Position numbers and translations under genes: made by a program. Positions 51,835 through 60,376 of a stretch of DNA of 64,000 nt are shown one piece after another; within the stretch, counting starts at the first letter, position 1; each line of letters begins with the position of its first letter. The stretch covers positions 35,436 through 99,435 of the forward strand of contig NZ_PPRM01000018.1 in NCBI RefSeq assembly GCF_002902665.1, in the 5' to 3' direction. The notes beneath the pieces were generated by a model. That model was not told the DNA's origin and did not search any database. It was given only the letters and a program-made list of their open reading frames with translations. This DNA comes from Macrococcoides caseolyticum. Its GTDB lineage: Bacteria; Bacillota; Bacilli; Staphylococcales; Staphylococcaceae.

Positions 51835-52454
51835 TGAGCAAAACGACAATTATCGGCATTGCGGGAGGATCAGGTTCAGGTAAAACTTCCGTGACATCTA
51901 AGATATTAAAGAATTTAGAAGGATACAGTGTTGCTCTCATTGAGCAGGATTATTATTATAAAAATCAGGACCATCTCACATTTGAAGAACGTCTAAAAAC
52001 AAACTATGACCATCCTTTTGCATTTGATAATGAGCTGCTCATTCAAAACTTGAAAGATTTGCGTAATGGTAAAACGGTAGAAGTCCCGACATATGATTAT
52101 TCAAATCATACAAGAAGTGAGAAAACGATTACATTTGAACCAAAAGATGTTATTATAGTAGAAGGCATTTTTGCACTGGAAAATAGCAATCTTCGTGACC
52201 TCATGGATGTTAAGATCTATGTAGATACCGATGCCGATTTAAGAATACTGCGTCGTATCGTCAGAGACATCGAAGAACGCGGACGCACGATGGAATCTGT
52301 TATCGATCAGTATTTGACGGTGGTAAGACCGATGCATAATCAGTTTATCGAACCAACCAAGAAATATGCTGATATTATTATTCCTGAAGGTGGAAGCAAT
52401 TCAGTTGCAATCGATATAATGACAACAAAAATACAATCATTAATTCAAGTTTAG
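51834..52454 (+). CDS. udk: Uridine kinase
   Basis: A 206-residue pyrimidine salvage kinase phosphorylating uridine and cytidine. Walker A is [17 protein letters not shown] (residues 8-24). The substrate lid segments [25 protein letters not shown] and [20 protein letters not shown] follow. It overlaps trhP2 by one base and precedes greA, as in other Bacillales. Confidence 0.97.
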   Translation: MSKTTIIGIAGGSGSGKTSVTSKILKNLEGYSVALIEQDYYYKNQDHLTFEERLKTNYDHPFAFDNELLIQNLKDLRNGKTVEVPTYDYSNHTRSEKTITFEPKDVIIVEGIFALENSNLRDLMDVKIYVDTDADLRILRRIVRDIEERGRTMESVIDQYLTVVRPMHNQFIEPTKKYADIIIPEGGSNSVAIDIMTTKIQSLIQV

Positions 52455-52476
52455 AATTAGGAAAGAAGGATTATTT

Positions 52477-52953
52477 ATGGAAATGCAAAAAGAGTATCCA
52501 ATGACACAAGAAGGTTTTGACAAATTAGAAGTTGAATTAGAACATTTAAAGACGGTACGTCGTCCTGAGGTTGTAGAAAAAATTAAAGTTGCACGTAGCT
52601 TCGGTGATTTATCTGAGAACTCTGAGTATGACGCAGCAAAAGATGAGCAAGGTTTCGTTGAACAGGAAATTACAAAAATCGAAATGATGCTACGTCACGC
52701 TGTAATCATTGAAGATGACGGTTCAAAGTCAGAAGTCCAAATCGGTCGTACTGTAACATTCGCAGAAGTACCTGGAAACGAAGAAGAATCATATAAGATT
52801 GTCGGTAGCGCAGAAGCCGACCCATTTGAAGGTAAAATCTCTAATGAATCACCAATTGCTAAAGCATTACTTGGAAAAAAAGTTGGTGATGAAGTGAACG
52901 TGCCACTTCCGAACGGTAATGAAATGCGAGTAAAAATTGTCGAAATTAGCTAA
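52477..52953 (+). CDS. greA: Transcription elongation factor GreA
   Basis: A 158-residue factor that rescues backtracked RNA polymerase by stimulating RNA cleavage. The coiled-coil domain bears the acidic tip in [18 protein letters not shown] (about residues 44-61); the globular domain starts about residue 80 with [10 protein letters not shown] and [23 protein letters not shown] ribosome site. A hairpin follows the stop. Confidence 0.97.
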   Translation: MEMQKEYPMTQEGFDKLEVELEHLKTVRRPEVVEKIKVARSFGDLSENSEYDAAKDEQGFVEQEITKIEMMLRHAVIIEDDGSKSEVQIGRTVTFAEVPGNEEESYKIVGSAEADPFEGKISNESPIAKALLGKKVGDEVNVPLPNGNEMRVKIVEIS

Positions 52954-52963
52954 ATAAATGTTG

Positions 52964-52997
52964 AAAAGGTTGAGCAGGGTGTCCTGCTGAACCTTTT
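52964..52997 (+). terminator. Hairpin/terminator between greA and mtnN
   Basis: AAAAGGTTGAGCAGG and CCTGCTGAACCTTTT form a 15-bp stem with loop GTGT and one mismatch. The T tract is only four bases and the mtnN ribosome site GGAGGA begins 4 bp later, so termination is probably partial. Confidence 0.7.
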
Positions 52998-53012
52998 ATG
53001 TGGAGGAAAATT

Positions 53013-53699
53013 ATGATTGGTATTATTGGTGCGATGGAAGAAGAGGTTGCAATTTTAAAAAGTGAAATCCAAAACTTAACGACTGAGAAAATTGCACATG
53101 TTGAAATTTATAGAGGGATACTTTATGGCAAGGACGTTGTTCTGATGCAAAGTGGTATCGGTAAAGTGAATGCATCCATTTGTACAACTTTGCTGATTGC
53201 TAATTTTAAACCAGACTATATTATCAATACTGGGAGTGCAGGTGGTTTAGGTTCAGGGCTCAAAGTTGGAGATATATTAGTGAGTACAGACGTTCTGCAT
53301 CATGATGTAGATGCAACTGCATTTGGGTATGCACAAGGTCAGGTGCCGATGATGCCTGAAACTTATAAAGCAGACGATATGCTAATAGATAAAACTAAAG
53401 GTGCGATATCTAAACATAACTATACTGCACAAACAGGTTTAATCGTTTCAGGTGATAGCTTCATCGGCTCAGCTGAAATGAAAGCATCGATATTAGAGAA
53501 GTTTCCTCACGCAATGGCTGTTGAGATGGAAGCGGCAGCAGTTGCACAGACGTGTTACCAGTTCAATACACCATTCATCATTACACGTGCTGTAAGTGAT
53601 TTGGCAAATGGTGAAGCTGAGATGAGTTTTGAGCAATTTTTAAAAGTAGCTTGCGTATCAAGTTCTAACATTGTAAAATCATTATTAGAGACATTATAA
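53013..53699 (+). CDS. mtnN: 5'-methylthioadenosine/S-adenosylhomocysteine nucleosidase
   Basis: A 228-residue Pfs-type nucleosidase that splits MTA and SAH, feeding methionine salvage and AI-2 precursor formation. Catalytic and binding segments are [41 protein letters not shown] and [13 protein letters not shown] (catalytic Asp). ATG 53013 is preferred to an upstream ATG (52998) that precedes the ribosome site TGGAGGA. Confidence 0.96.
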   Translation: MIGIIGAMEEEVAILKSEIQNLTTEKIAHVEIYRGILYGKDVVLMQSGIGKVNASICTTLLIANFKPDYIINTGSAGGLGSGLKVGDILVSTDVLHHDVDATAFGYAQGQVPMMPETYKADDMLIDKTKGAISKHNYTAQTGLIVSGDSFIGSAEMKASILEKFPHAMAVEMEAAAVAQTCYQFNTPFIITRAVSDLANGEAEMSFEQFLKVACVSSSNIVKSLLETL

Positions 53700-53718
53700 T
53701 AAGCTAGGGGGCTTATAT

Positions 53719-53823
53719 ATGATATTTATTATGGCATTAGCAGTAATTGCAACTTCTATTATTGGTTTTGTAATCTATAATGGAACTGAAGTAGATTACG
53801 CTCCGAATCAAGAAATCGAATAA
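53719..53823 (+). CDS. Small single-span membrane protein, 34 residues
   Basis: A short frame with a good ribosome site (TAGGGGG, 53705-53711). It opens MIFIMALAVIATSIIGFVIY, a continuous hydrophobic helix, and ends in an acidic, probably external or cytoplasmic tail (TEVDYAPNQEIE). A strong terminator starts 8 bp after its stop, so it is the last gene of the greA-mtnN unit. I do not recognise the family; similar mini-proteins occur in staphylococci behind mtnN, but I cannot verify that. Confidence 0.65.
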   Translation: MIFIMALAVIATSIIGFVIYNGTEVDYAPNQEIE

Positions 53824-53830
53824 TTTGTAC

Positions 53831-53866
53831 AGAGCGAATCAATCGTTTGGTTCGCTCTTTTGTTTT
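53831..53866 (+). terminator. Terminator after the 34-residue membrane protein
   Basis: AGAGCGAATCAA and TTTGGTTCGCTCT form a 12-bp stem including a G-U pair, then TTTTGTTTT. Confidence 0.85.
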
Positions 53867-53916
53867 ACAGAGGGAATAGTGGGTATCATAAATGTAATAA
53901 ATATAAGAGGTGTATC

Positions 53917-54441
53917 ATGGGAATATTTAAAAAATATTTGTTACCAAGCAAGTATGCAAAGTCAGTATTTGAAATAACGCCGGAAGAATTAAAAGGTAGA
54001 GGAGTAAAAGCAATAATCACTGATCTCGATAATACTTTAGTCGGATGGGATGTTGAACTTGCTACGCCTGAAGTGATTGCATGGTTCAATGGTATGCGTG
54101 AAGCAGGCATCCAAGTGACGATTGTGTCTAATAACAAACAAGCACGTGTGGCAACGTTTGCAACACCACTTGAAGTTGATTATATCTTTGGAGCGCGTAA
54201 ACCGATGGGACAGGCATTTAAGAAAGCTGTCAAGGCGATGAATGTGAAACCGGAAGAAACAGTTGTTATCGGTGATCAGATGATGACAGATGTGCTGGCT
54301 GCTAACTCAAATGGATTCTACTCTATTATGGTCGTGCCGGTCAAAGCAAATGATGAGTGGAAAACGAGAATGAACCGTATGATGGAGCGTAAGTTTTTAG
54401 CATACTTTAAGAAAAAGGGATATATCACGTGGGAGGATTAA
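53917..54441 (+). CDS. yqeG: YqeG family HAD IIIA-type phosphatase
   Basis: A 174-residue HAD-superfamily phosphatase. The nucleophile motif is AIITDLDNTLVGWD (about residues 32-45), motif II IVSNNKQARV, the Lys region ARKPMGQAFKKA and motif III VVIGDQMMTDVLAAN. The substrate is unknown; gene order with yqeH is conserved. ATG 53917 is set by AAGAGGTG; upstream frame codons overlap the terminator of the previous unit. Confidence 0.92.
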   Translation: MGIFKKYLLPSKYAKSVFEITPEELKGRGVKAIITDLDNTLVGWDVELATPEVIAWFNGMREAGIQVTIVSNNKQARVATFATPLEVDYIFGARKPMGQAFKKAVKAMNVKPEETVVIGDQMMTDVLAANSNGFYSIMVVPVKANDEWKTRMNRMMERKFLAYFKKKGYITWED

Positions 54442-54469
54442 TTTTATACTGATGATGTAAAAATAATTC

Positions 54470-54498
54470 TTTACTTTGTAGGATAAATTTTGTATTAT
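54470..54498 (+). promoter_or_regulatory. Promoter of tRNA-Gly
   Basis: TTTACT (54470-54475), 17 bp, TATTAT (54493-54498), about 22 bp before the mature tRNA 5' end. Confidence 0.55.
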
Positions 54499-54519
54499 TA
54501 TTTTACAAAGTTGATATAT

Positions 54520-54590
54520 GCGGGTGTAGTTTAGTGGTAAAACCTCAGCCTTCCAAGCTGATGTTGTCGGTTCGATTCCGATCACCCGCT
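54520..54590 (+). tRNA. tRNA-Gly (anticodon UCC)
   Basis: The acceptor stem GCGGGTG pairs fully with CACCCGC. The anticodon arm TCAGC-CTTCCAA-GCTGA gives anticodon TCC, and the T arm contains GTTCGATTC. The length is 71 nt with discriminator T and no encoded CCA. It reads GGA/GGG glycine codons. It lies alone between yqeG and yqeH with its own promoter and terminator. Confidence 0.96.
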
Positions 54591-54602
54591 TCTAAATAGG
54601 AT

Positions 54603-54626
54603 GGGACGTATGTCTCGTCCTTTTTT
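54603..54626 (+). terminator. Terminator after tRNA-Gly
   Basis: GGGACG and CGTCC(T) flank a short loop, followed by six T. Confidence 0.75.
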
Positions 54627-54634
54627 ATTGTGCC

Positions 54635-54662
54635 TTGCAATACTAATAACATCATTTATGAT
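54635..54662 (+). promoter_or_regulatory. Promoter of the yqeH-comE region
   Basis: TTGCAA (54635-54640), 16 bp, TATGAT (54657-54662), about 40 bp before the yqeH start. Confidence 0.55.
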
Positions 54663-54702
54663 AAAATATACAATAGTGAGTTTAATAATGGAGGAATATA
54701 AT

Positions 54703-55800
54703 TTGAGTGAACACATGAAATGTATCGGTTGCGGTGCAGAACTTCAGTCAGATGATCAGAATAAGCCTGGATATGTACCTGCTTCAAGTTTGAAGAAAGA
54801 AGACGTCATATGCAAACGTTGCTTTAGATTAAAGCATTATAATGAGATTCAGGACGTAAATATGACGAGCGATGACTTTTTAACGATGTTAAATGCATTG
54901 AGCGAAAAGCAAGGGATTATTGTTAATGTGATAGATGTGTTTGATTTTCAGGGTTCGTGGATTAACGGCTTAAAACGTATCGTGGGTAATAAGAAGGTCA
55001 TCATTGCTGCAAACAAAATGGATCTATTACCGAAACTAATCAATAAACGTCGTGTAAAACTATGGATTGAAAAACAGGCGAAAGCACTTGGTATGAATCC
55101 GGATGACGTCGTATTAATTTCAGCACAGAAAAATCATGGTATCGTAGAACTACTTGAGTCGATTGAAACTTTAAGAGCAAATCAGGATGTCTATGTGGTA
55201 GGGACGACAAACGTGGGTAAATCGACTTTAATTAATAAATTAATTGAGACGAGCGTGGGTGAGAAAGATGTCATTACGACGAGTCACTTCCCGGGTACAA
55301 CCCTTGATTTAATTGATATTCCGCTTGATGAACATTCATTTCTGTTTGACACACCGGGTATCATCCAGGCACATCAGATGACGCATTACGTTACCGATAA
55401 GGAACTGAAAGTAATTATGCCAAAACAAGAGATAAAGCCTCGTAACTTCCAGTTAAATGAAGGACAGACGTTGTTTCTGGGTGGCTTAGTGCGCGTCGAT
55501 TACGTATCAGGTGGTAGAAGAAGCTTAAATTGTTTCGTAAGCAATTTACTGCACATTCATAGAACAAAGACGGATAATGCGCAGGAACTATGGTATCGTC
55601 AGATTGGTGACTTATTGACACCACCTGGAAGTGGCGAATTTGATTTTGATAATGTGAAGCAAGTTCAGTTATCTGTGAAAGAAGAGAAACAAGATATCAT
55701 TATTTCAGGCCTCGGTTTTATTACGGTGGATAAAGGTGCACAAATCGTCGTGCATGCACCGAAACAAGTGGATGTTTATTTAAGACCGAGCATATTGTAG
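54703..55800 (+). CDS. yqeH: Circularly permuted ribosome-assembly GTPase YqeH
   Basis: A 365-residue GTPase needed for 30S subunit maturation. An N-terminal zinc finger has CIGCGAEL and CKRCFRLK (about residues 6-43). The GTPase motifs are permuted: G4 AANKMDLL (about 104) comes before G1 [10 protein letters not shown] (about 165) and G3 DTPG. The start is TTG 54703 with GGAGG 8 bp ahead, giving [11 protein letters not shown]; a longer frame upstream would start in the tRNA terminator. First gene of the aroE-nadD-rsfS cluster. Confidence 0.93.
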   Translation: MSEHMKCIGCGAELQSDDQNKPGYVPASSLKKEDVICKRCFRLKHYNEIQDVNMTSDDFLTMLNALSEKQGIIVNVIDVFDFQGSWINGLKRIVGNKKVIIAANKMDLLPKLINKRRVKLWIEKQAKALGMNPDDVVLISAQKNHGIVELLESIETLRANQDVYVVGTTNVGKSTLINKLIETSVGEKDVITTSHFPGTTLDLIDIPLDEHSFLFDTPGIIQAHQMTHYVTDKELKVIMPKQEIKPRNFQLNEGQTLFLGGLVRVDYVSGGRRSLNCFVSNLLHIHRTKTDNAQELWYRQIGDLLTPPGSGEFDFDNVKQVQLSVKEEKQDIIISGLGFITVDKGAQIVVHAPKQVDVYLRPSIL

Positions 55801-55810
55801 AGGTGACATT

Positions 55811-56614
55811 ATGAAATTTGCAGTTATAGGGCATCCCATAAAGCATTCATTATCACCACTCATGCATCATGCTAATTTTAATGCGCTGCAGACAGATGAT
55901 GAATACGCTGCTCTCCATATCGATCCGAAGCACTTTCATCATCTGAGAGATATCATTCACGAGAAGGCCATTGACGGCTTTAATATTACGATTCCATATA
56001 AAGTGGATATGTTACAAGTTGTTGATGTTGTAGATATAAAAGCACAGATGATTGGTGCGATTAATACGGTGCACATTGAAGATGGGATATGGTACGGTTA
56101 TAATACTGATGGTGCAGGATTTAAAGCATCTATTGAGAAGTATACCGGTGGAAAGAATATTGTCGTACTTGGTGCGGGTGGTGCGAGTCGAGCGATATGT
56201 TATACATTATTTAAAGATAATAAAGTAACGGTACTGAACAGAAATACGAATCGTGTTGCAGACTGGCCATTTCAAATAGACGCTTATACGTATGAGGAGA
56301 GTGACGGAGTCATTCAGCAAGCCGATATTGTTATTAACACGACACCGGTCGGCATGGAGGGATTTATGCCGGATACTTTAATCGATATATCCCAGTTGAA
56401 GTCGAGTGCTGTCGTATGCGACATTATATATACACCTGACAAGACACCGATACTGCAAAGTGCAGCACAACGAGGATTATCAGTTATCAACGGCCTTGAT
56501 ATGTTTGTGAATCAAGGTGCGCTGAGTTATGGAATATGGACAGGAAAAAAAGCGAATAAAGCAGCGATGAAACAATCTGTAATCAATTATTTACAAAGGA
56601 GCACATTATGTTAA
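55811..56614 (+). CDS. aroE: Shikimate dehydrogenase
   Basis: A 267-residue NADP-dependent enzyme of aromatic amino acid synthesis. Substrate-binding [14 protein letters not shown] and the catalytic Lys in [12 protein letters not shown] are in the first domain. The NADP site is [12 protein letters not shown] with the arginine clamp NRNTNR. C-terminal [19 protein letters not shown] is typical. It overlaps yhbY by 7 bp. Confidence 0.96.
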   Translation: MKFAVIGHPIKHSLSPLMHHANFNALQTDDEYAALHIDPKHFHHLRDIIHEKAIDGFNITIPYKVDMLQVVDVVDIKAQMIGAINTVHIEDGIWYGYNTDGAGFKASIEKYTGGKNIVVLGAGGASRAICYTLFKDNKVTVLNRNTNRVADWPFQIDAYTYEESDGVIQQADIVINTTPVGMEGFMPDTLIDISQLKSSAVVCDIIYTPDKTPILQSAAQRGLSVINGLDMFVNQGALSYGIWTGKKANKAAMKQSVINYLQRSTLC

Positions 56615-56901
56615 CAGGAAAACAAAGAAGATATCTACGCGCACAAGCACACAATTTGGACCCAATTTTTCAAATTGGTAAAGGTGGTATTAGCGATAAT
56701 TTAATTGAGCAATTAAATGATGTACTGGAAAAACGCGAACTCATAAAAGTCAGTGTGTTGCAGAATAATATGGATGATAAAGAAGAGCTTGCAGAAACAA
56801 TTGCACGTCGTGTCTACGGGGAGCTTGTACAAGTAATCGGTTCAACAATTATTCTGTATAAACCTTCAGTAAATCACAAAAAAATAGAACTCCCACGCTA
56901 A
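56608..56901 (+). CDS. yhbY: CRM-domain RNA-binding protein YhbY (YqeI)
   Basis: A 97-residue protein of the CRM/YhbY family that associates with pre-50S particles. The conserved [20 protein letters not shown] and the GxxG-like loop, with [12 protein letters not shown] near the end, identify it. It overlaps both neighbours (aroE by 7 bp, nadD by 1 bp), indicating tight coupling. Confidence 0.94.
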   Translation: MLTGKQRRYLRAQAHNLDPIFQIGKGGISDNLIEQLNDVLEKRELIKVSVLQNNMDDKEELAETIARRVYGELVQVIGSTIILYKPSVNHKKIELPR

Positions 56902-57479
56902 TGGAAATCATACTTTACGGAGGCTCGTTCGATCCTATTCATATTGGCCATGCATTTGTTGCAAATGAAGTTTATCAGCAGTTTAGACCAGATAAATTCA
57001 TCTTTATGCCTGCGGGACAAAGCCCGCATAAAACATCTAGACCGAACGTATCAGATCAACATCGGTTAAATATGATAGAACAGACGATTGATTATTTACA
57101 GTTCGGTGAAATTGATACGTTTGAACTAGAGCAGTCAGGAAAGAGCTATACGTATCAAACTGTTTTATATTTGAAGGAAAAGTATAAAAATTGCACGCTG
57201 AAAATATTGATTGGATATGATCAGTATGAAGTGATTGATAAATGGTACAATTTAGAAGCGATTGCTTCGCTTGCATCCTTTATCGTTGTGAACAGATCAC
57301 GTGATGAACTGAATTTAAGAGAGCCTTTTATACCGTTTACCTTACCAAGGATGGATGTGAGTGCGACTGATATCAGAAGGCGTATGCTTAATGGACAGTC
57401 AGTGAAATGCTTGCTACTAGATGAAGTAGAAAAGTATATTAGAGAGGAGCACTTGTATGAAGAGAAAAAAAGCGATTAA
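56901..57479 (+). CDS. nadD: Nicotinate-nucleotide adenylyltransferase
   Basis: A 192-residue enzyme that makes deamido-NAD from nicotinate mononucleotide and ATP, essential for NAD synthesis. Motif GGSFDPIHIGHAFVA carries the HxGH nucleotide site, MPAGQSPHK the substrate loop and MDVSATDIRRRML the ISSTxxR-like site. It overlaps yqeK by 23 bp. Confidence 0.96.
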   Translation: MEIILYGGSFDPIHIGHAFVANEVYQQFRPDKFIFMPAGQSPHKTSRPNVSDQHRLNMIEQTIDYLQFGEIDTFELEQSGKSYTYQTVLYLKEKYKNCTLKILIGYDQYEVIDKWYNLEAIASLASFIVVNRSRDELNLREPFIPFTLPRMDVSATDIRRRMLNGQSVKCLLLDEVEKYIREEHLYEEKKSD

Positions 57480-58023
57480 ATTAGCAGAAGAGAAATTACC
57501 TAAGAAGCGATTTGAACATTCATTACGTGTTGCAGAAACAGGTGTTAAACTCGCTGAAATGTTCGGTGGTGACAAAAACGTCGTAGAGATTGCCGGGATA
57601 TTGCACGATTATGCAAAGTACGATGATTTAAGTATACTTTATCAGGCGGTGACACATTATGAACTTGATAATGAACTACTGGCATACAACTCAGAAATAT
57701 TACATGGTCCTGTCGCAGCTGAAGTTATGAAACATGAACACCATATTGAAGATGAAGAAATATATGATGCAATCTATCATCACACATGCGGTCGTAAACA
57801 AATGAGATTAAATGAAAAAATTATATTTGTGAGTGATTATATTGAGCCGGGTAGAACACAGCCTGGTGTTGATGAGATTAGAGATATTGTATATAACGAG
57901 CGAAATTTAGACAAAGCGATATATGAAATTTCAAAGCGTACGACACTCTATTTAGTTGAAAATGATAAGACCATATATCCGAAAACGATTGAATGTCTTA
58001 ATTATTATAATTTACAAAGATAA
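57457..58023 (+). CDS. yqeK: HD-domain Ap4A hydrolase (YqeK)
   Basis: A 188-residue HD phosphohydrolase that in Firmicutes splits Ap4A symmetrically. The metal-binding His/Asp set is visible in KRFEHSLRVAETG, GILHDYAKYD, LHGPVAAEVM and AIYHHTCGRKQM. ATG 57457 overlaps the end of nadD by 23 bp with GAGAGGAGCAC ahead. Placed between nadD and rsfS as in Bacillus. Confidence 0.94.
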   Translation: MKRKKAIKLAEEKLPKKRFEHSLRVAETGVKLAEMFGGDKNVVEIAGILHDYAKYDDLSILYQAVTHYELDNELLAYNSEILHGPVAAEVMKHEHHIEDEEIYDAIYHHTCGRKQMRLNEKIIFVSDYIEPGRTQPGVDEIRDIVYNERNLDKAIYEISKRTTLYLVENDKTIYPKTIECLNYYNLQR

Positions 58024-58035
58024 AGGATGGATTTA

Positions 58036-58389
58036 ATGAATAGTAAAGCATTATTAGAACTTGCATTTAATGCATGTGATAACAAAAGAGCAGAAGATAT
58101 TATCGGCATTAATGTCGCAGATGTAACAGGTGTCACAGATTATTTCGTAATCTGTGAGGGAAATTCTGATCGACAAGTACAAGCAATTGCACGTGAAGTT
58201 AAAGACGAAGCACAAAAGAATGGCATTGAAGTGAATCGTCTGGAAGGATTTAATGAAGCGCGCTGGATACTTGTGGATCTTGGGGATGTTGTAGTACACG
58301 TATTTCACCACGAAGAACGTGATTATTATAATTTAGAGAAATTATTCCGAGATCAGGAAATTATTACATACGAATCGGAAATGATGTAA
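58036..58389 (+). CDS. rsfS: Ribosomal silencing factor RsfS
   Basis: A 117-residue protein binding L14 on the 50S subunit and blocking subunit joining during starvation. DYFVICEGNSDRQVQAIA and ARWILVDLGDVVVHVFH followed by YNLEKLF are the family core. ATG 58036 is used because AAAGGATGG lies just upstream; ATG 58027 is inside that site. It overlaps the next methyltransferase by one base. Confidence 0.95.
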   Translation: MNSKALLELAFNACDNKRAEDIIGINVADVTGVTDYFVICEGNSDRQVQAIAREVKDEAQKNGIEVNRLEGFNEARWILVDLGDVVVHVFHHEERDYYNLEKLFRDQEIITYESEMM

Positions 58390-59108
58390 TGGAATACGGG
58401 CAATTTGCACATATCTATGATCGATTTATGTATGATCAGCCTTATGATACGTGGGCGCAGATTGTTCAGCAATATATCCCGGCAGAAGGATCGATTCTAG
58501 ATGTTGCGACGGGTACAGGAAAGTTATTGCAGCTCGTCACTGCCAATGAAAAGGTCGGTGTTGATCTAAGTGAGGATATGCTTGCTGTTGCTCAACATAA
58601 TGTAGGGAATGCACAATTTGTTGCACAGGATATGACTGAACTGAATCTTGCGAGGTCGTTCGATACGATTACGTGTTTATGTGACAGCCTGAACTATCTG
58701 CAAGATGAGGATGCTGTAGTGCGAACGTTTCAAAGTGTGTATGCGCATCTGAAACGTGAAGGTACATTTATTTTTGATGTGCATAGTGTTCAGAAATTTG
58801 AACACTATTTCAATAATGCAACCTATAGTGACGATTTATCGGATATTGTGTATATATGGCATGCCATTAAAGGCGAAACACCATTTTCTGTCTATCATGA
58901 TATGACCTTTTTCGTATCAGATGGAACGCGGTATGATAGATTCGATGAATCTCATGAACAACGTACCTTCCCGATTGATTTCTATAAGATGCAGCTCGAA
59001 CAGGCAGGATTTGATATCGAGAGCGTATTCTTTGATTTTGATGAAGCACAAGTAACAGAAACTGACGATGTAGAACGCGTATTTTTTATCGCAAAAAAAC
59101 GATTATAG
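58389..59108 (+). CDS. yqeM: Class I SAM-dependent methyltransferase (YqeM-like)
   Basis: A 239-residue methyltransferase: motif I SILDVATGTGKLLQLV (about residues 36-51), acidic loop GVDLSEDMLAVAQ, motif DTITCLCDSLNYL and post-motif EGTFIFDVHS. Substrate unknown; in Bacillus it is YqeM of the same cluster. The start overlaps the rsfS stop by one base. Confidence 0.9.
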   Translation: MEYGQFAHIYDRFMYDQPYDTWAQIVQQYIPAEGSILDVATGTGKLLQLVTANEKVGVDLSEDMLAVAQHNVGNAQFVAQDMTELNLARSFDTITCLCDSLNYLQDEDAVVRTFQSVYAHLKREGTFIFDVHSVQKFEHYFNNATYSDDLSDIVYIWHAIKGETPFSVYHDMTFFVSDGTRYDRFDESHEQRTFPIDFYKMQLEQAGFDIESVFFDFDEAQVTETDDVERVFFIAKKRL

Positions 59109-59182
59109 ATAAAATAAACTTTAAATTGTTACAAATAAGAGATTTTGTCCACTTCCTGATATAACTATTCAGGAGGTGTTTT

Positions 59183-59845
59183 TTGCAGAAATTATTAGAT
59201 TTCGGTGCGCTGCTAGAAAGGTTCAATGTGAATAAGCAGATGATTGGATTAACGATCGTCACCTTTATTGTTGTGATGATTGTATGGATGAAATCGATAT
59301 CAAGTACAGAAATTCAGGAGGAAGAATTACAACAACCGGCTGAAACTTCTGAGGTGGACATAAAGAAGGAGGAAGCGACTGAAGAAAGTGCAGCACAGAA
59401 TATTAAAGTTGATGTGAAAGGTGCTGTCAAGTATAGCGGTGTCTATGATGCCCATCAAGGTGAGCGTGTACATGATGTGTTAAAACATGCTGAAGTACTG
59501 CCGAATGCTGATCTGGATGCAGTGAACTTATCTCAGGAAGTACGCGATGCTCTTGTGATCTATATTCCGTTTAAAGGTGAGGTGAAGACAGACAAATACA
59601 CGCTCTATCAAAATGCCGGTGGGTATGAAGGTAATTCAGGAAGCAACGTACAGAAAAAGATAAACATTAATCAGGCAGAACAGTCTGAGCTTGAAGAAAT
59701 ACCTGGAATCGGTCCGAAGAAAGCACAGGATATTATCAAATACAGAACCGATAATAAAGGGTTTAAAGCTATCGAAGAAATTAAAGAAATACGAGGTGTA
59801 GGAGATAAGACATATGAAGGCTTAAAGGACTATATAGAAGTATGA
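59183..59845 (+). CDS. comEA: Competence DNA receptor ComEA
   Basis: A 220-residue membrane-anchored DNA-binding protein that takes up double-stranded DNA for transformation. One transmembrane helix (about residues 20-38, MIGLTIVTFIVVMIVWM), an acidic linker, an SLBB domain (KVDVKGAVKYSGVYDAHQGE) and C-terminal helix-hairpin-helix DNA-binding repeats (EIPGIGPKKAQDIIKYR and IRGVGDKTYEGLK). The start is TTG 59183 after AGGAGGTG. Confidence 0.94.
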   Translation: MQKLLDFGALLERFNVNKQMIGLTIVTFIVVMIVWMKSISSTEIQEEELQQPAETSEVDIKKEEATEESAAQNIKVDVKGAVKYSGVYDAHQGERVHDVLKHAEVLPNADLDAVNLSQEVRDALVIYIPFKGEVKTDKYTLYQNAGGYEGNSGSNVQKKININQAEQSELEEIPGIGPKKAQDIIKYRTDNKGFKAIEEIKEIRGVGDKTYEGLKDYIEV

Positions 59846-59902
59846 TTGATTTAGCGTAAATATCATATTACAATTGTATCAAAATGATTTGGAGTGGATG
59901 TT

Positions 59903-60364
59903 ATGGAACGTATACAGTGGAAAGAGTATTTTATGGCGCAAAGTCAGTTGTTGGCATTACGATCAACGTGTACAAGACTCAGTGTCGGTGCGACAATTGT
60001 GAAGAATAACCGTATTATCGCAGGAGGGTACAATGGTTCAGTATCAGGTGAAGTGCACTGTATAGATGCAGGATGCTATGTTGAAGGTGGACATTGTATC
60101 AGAACGATACATGCCGAGATGAATGCGTTATTACAATGTGCTAAAATGGGTGTAACGACTGAAGGTGCCGATATTTATGTCACACACTTTCCGTGTATTC
60201 ATTGTACGAAGTCACTCATTCAGGCAGGCATTAAGAAGATTTACTATGCAGAGGATTATAAGAATCATCCTTATGCCGTAGAACTGCTGGATAAGAATCG
60301 GATTGACACCGAGAAGATTGACTTTAATCCACAGCATGTCGCCCATTATTTTGAACAAATGTAG
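59903..60364 (+). CDS. comEB: dCMP deaminase / ComEB
   Basis: A 153-residue zinc deaminase. Zinc ligands and the catalytic Glu are in TIHAEMNALLQ and PCIHCTKSLIQAG, and VGATIVKNNRIIAGGYNGS is the nucleotide-binding edge. It converts dCMP to dUMP; its place in the comE locus is conserved though no role in uptake is proven. ATG 59903 with GGAG 8 bp ahead is chosen over GTG 59894. Confidence 0.94.
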   Translation: MERIQWKEYFMAQSQLLALRSTCTRLSVGATIVKNNRIIAGGYNGSVSGEVHCIDAGCYVEGGHCIRTIHAEMNALLQCAKMGVTTEGADIYVTHFPCIHCTKSLIQAGIKKIYYAEDYKNHPYAVELLDKNRIDTEKIDFNPQHVAHYFEQM

Positions 60365-60376
60365 AGTGGAGGACAT

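Noticed and set aside
54601..54702. N-terminal extension of YqeH
   Set aside because: It begins in the tRNA terminator and crosses the likely promoter; the zinc finger N-terminus fits TTG 54703.
59111..59146. ComK box upstream of comEA (AAAA-N5-TTTA and AATA-N5-TTTT)
   Set aside because: The half sites are imperfect and 10 bp apart, which does not match the known 8, 18 or 31 spacings; such matches are frequent in AT-rich DNA.
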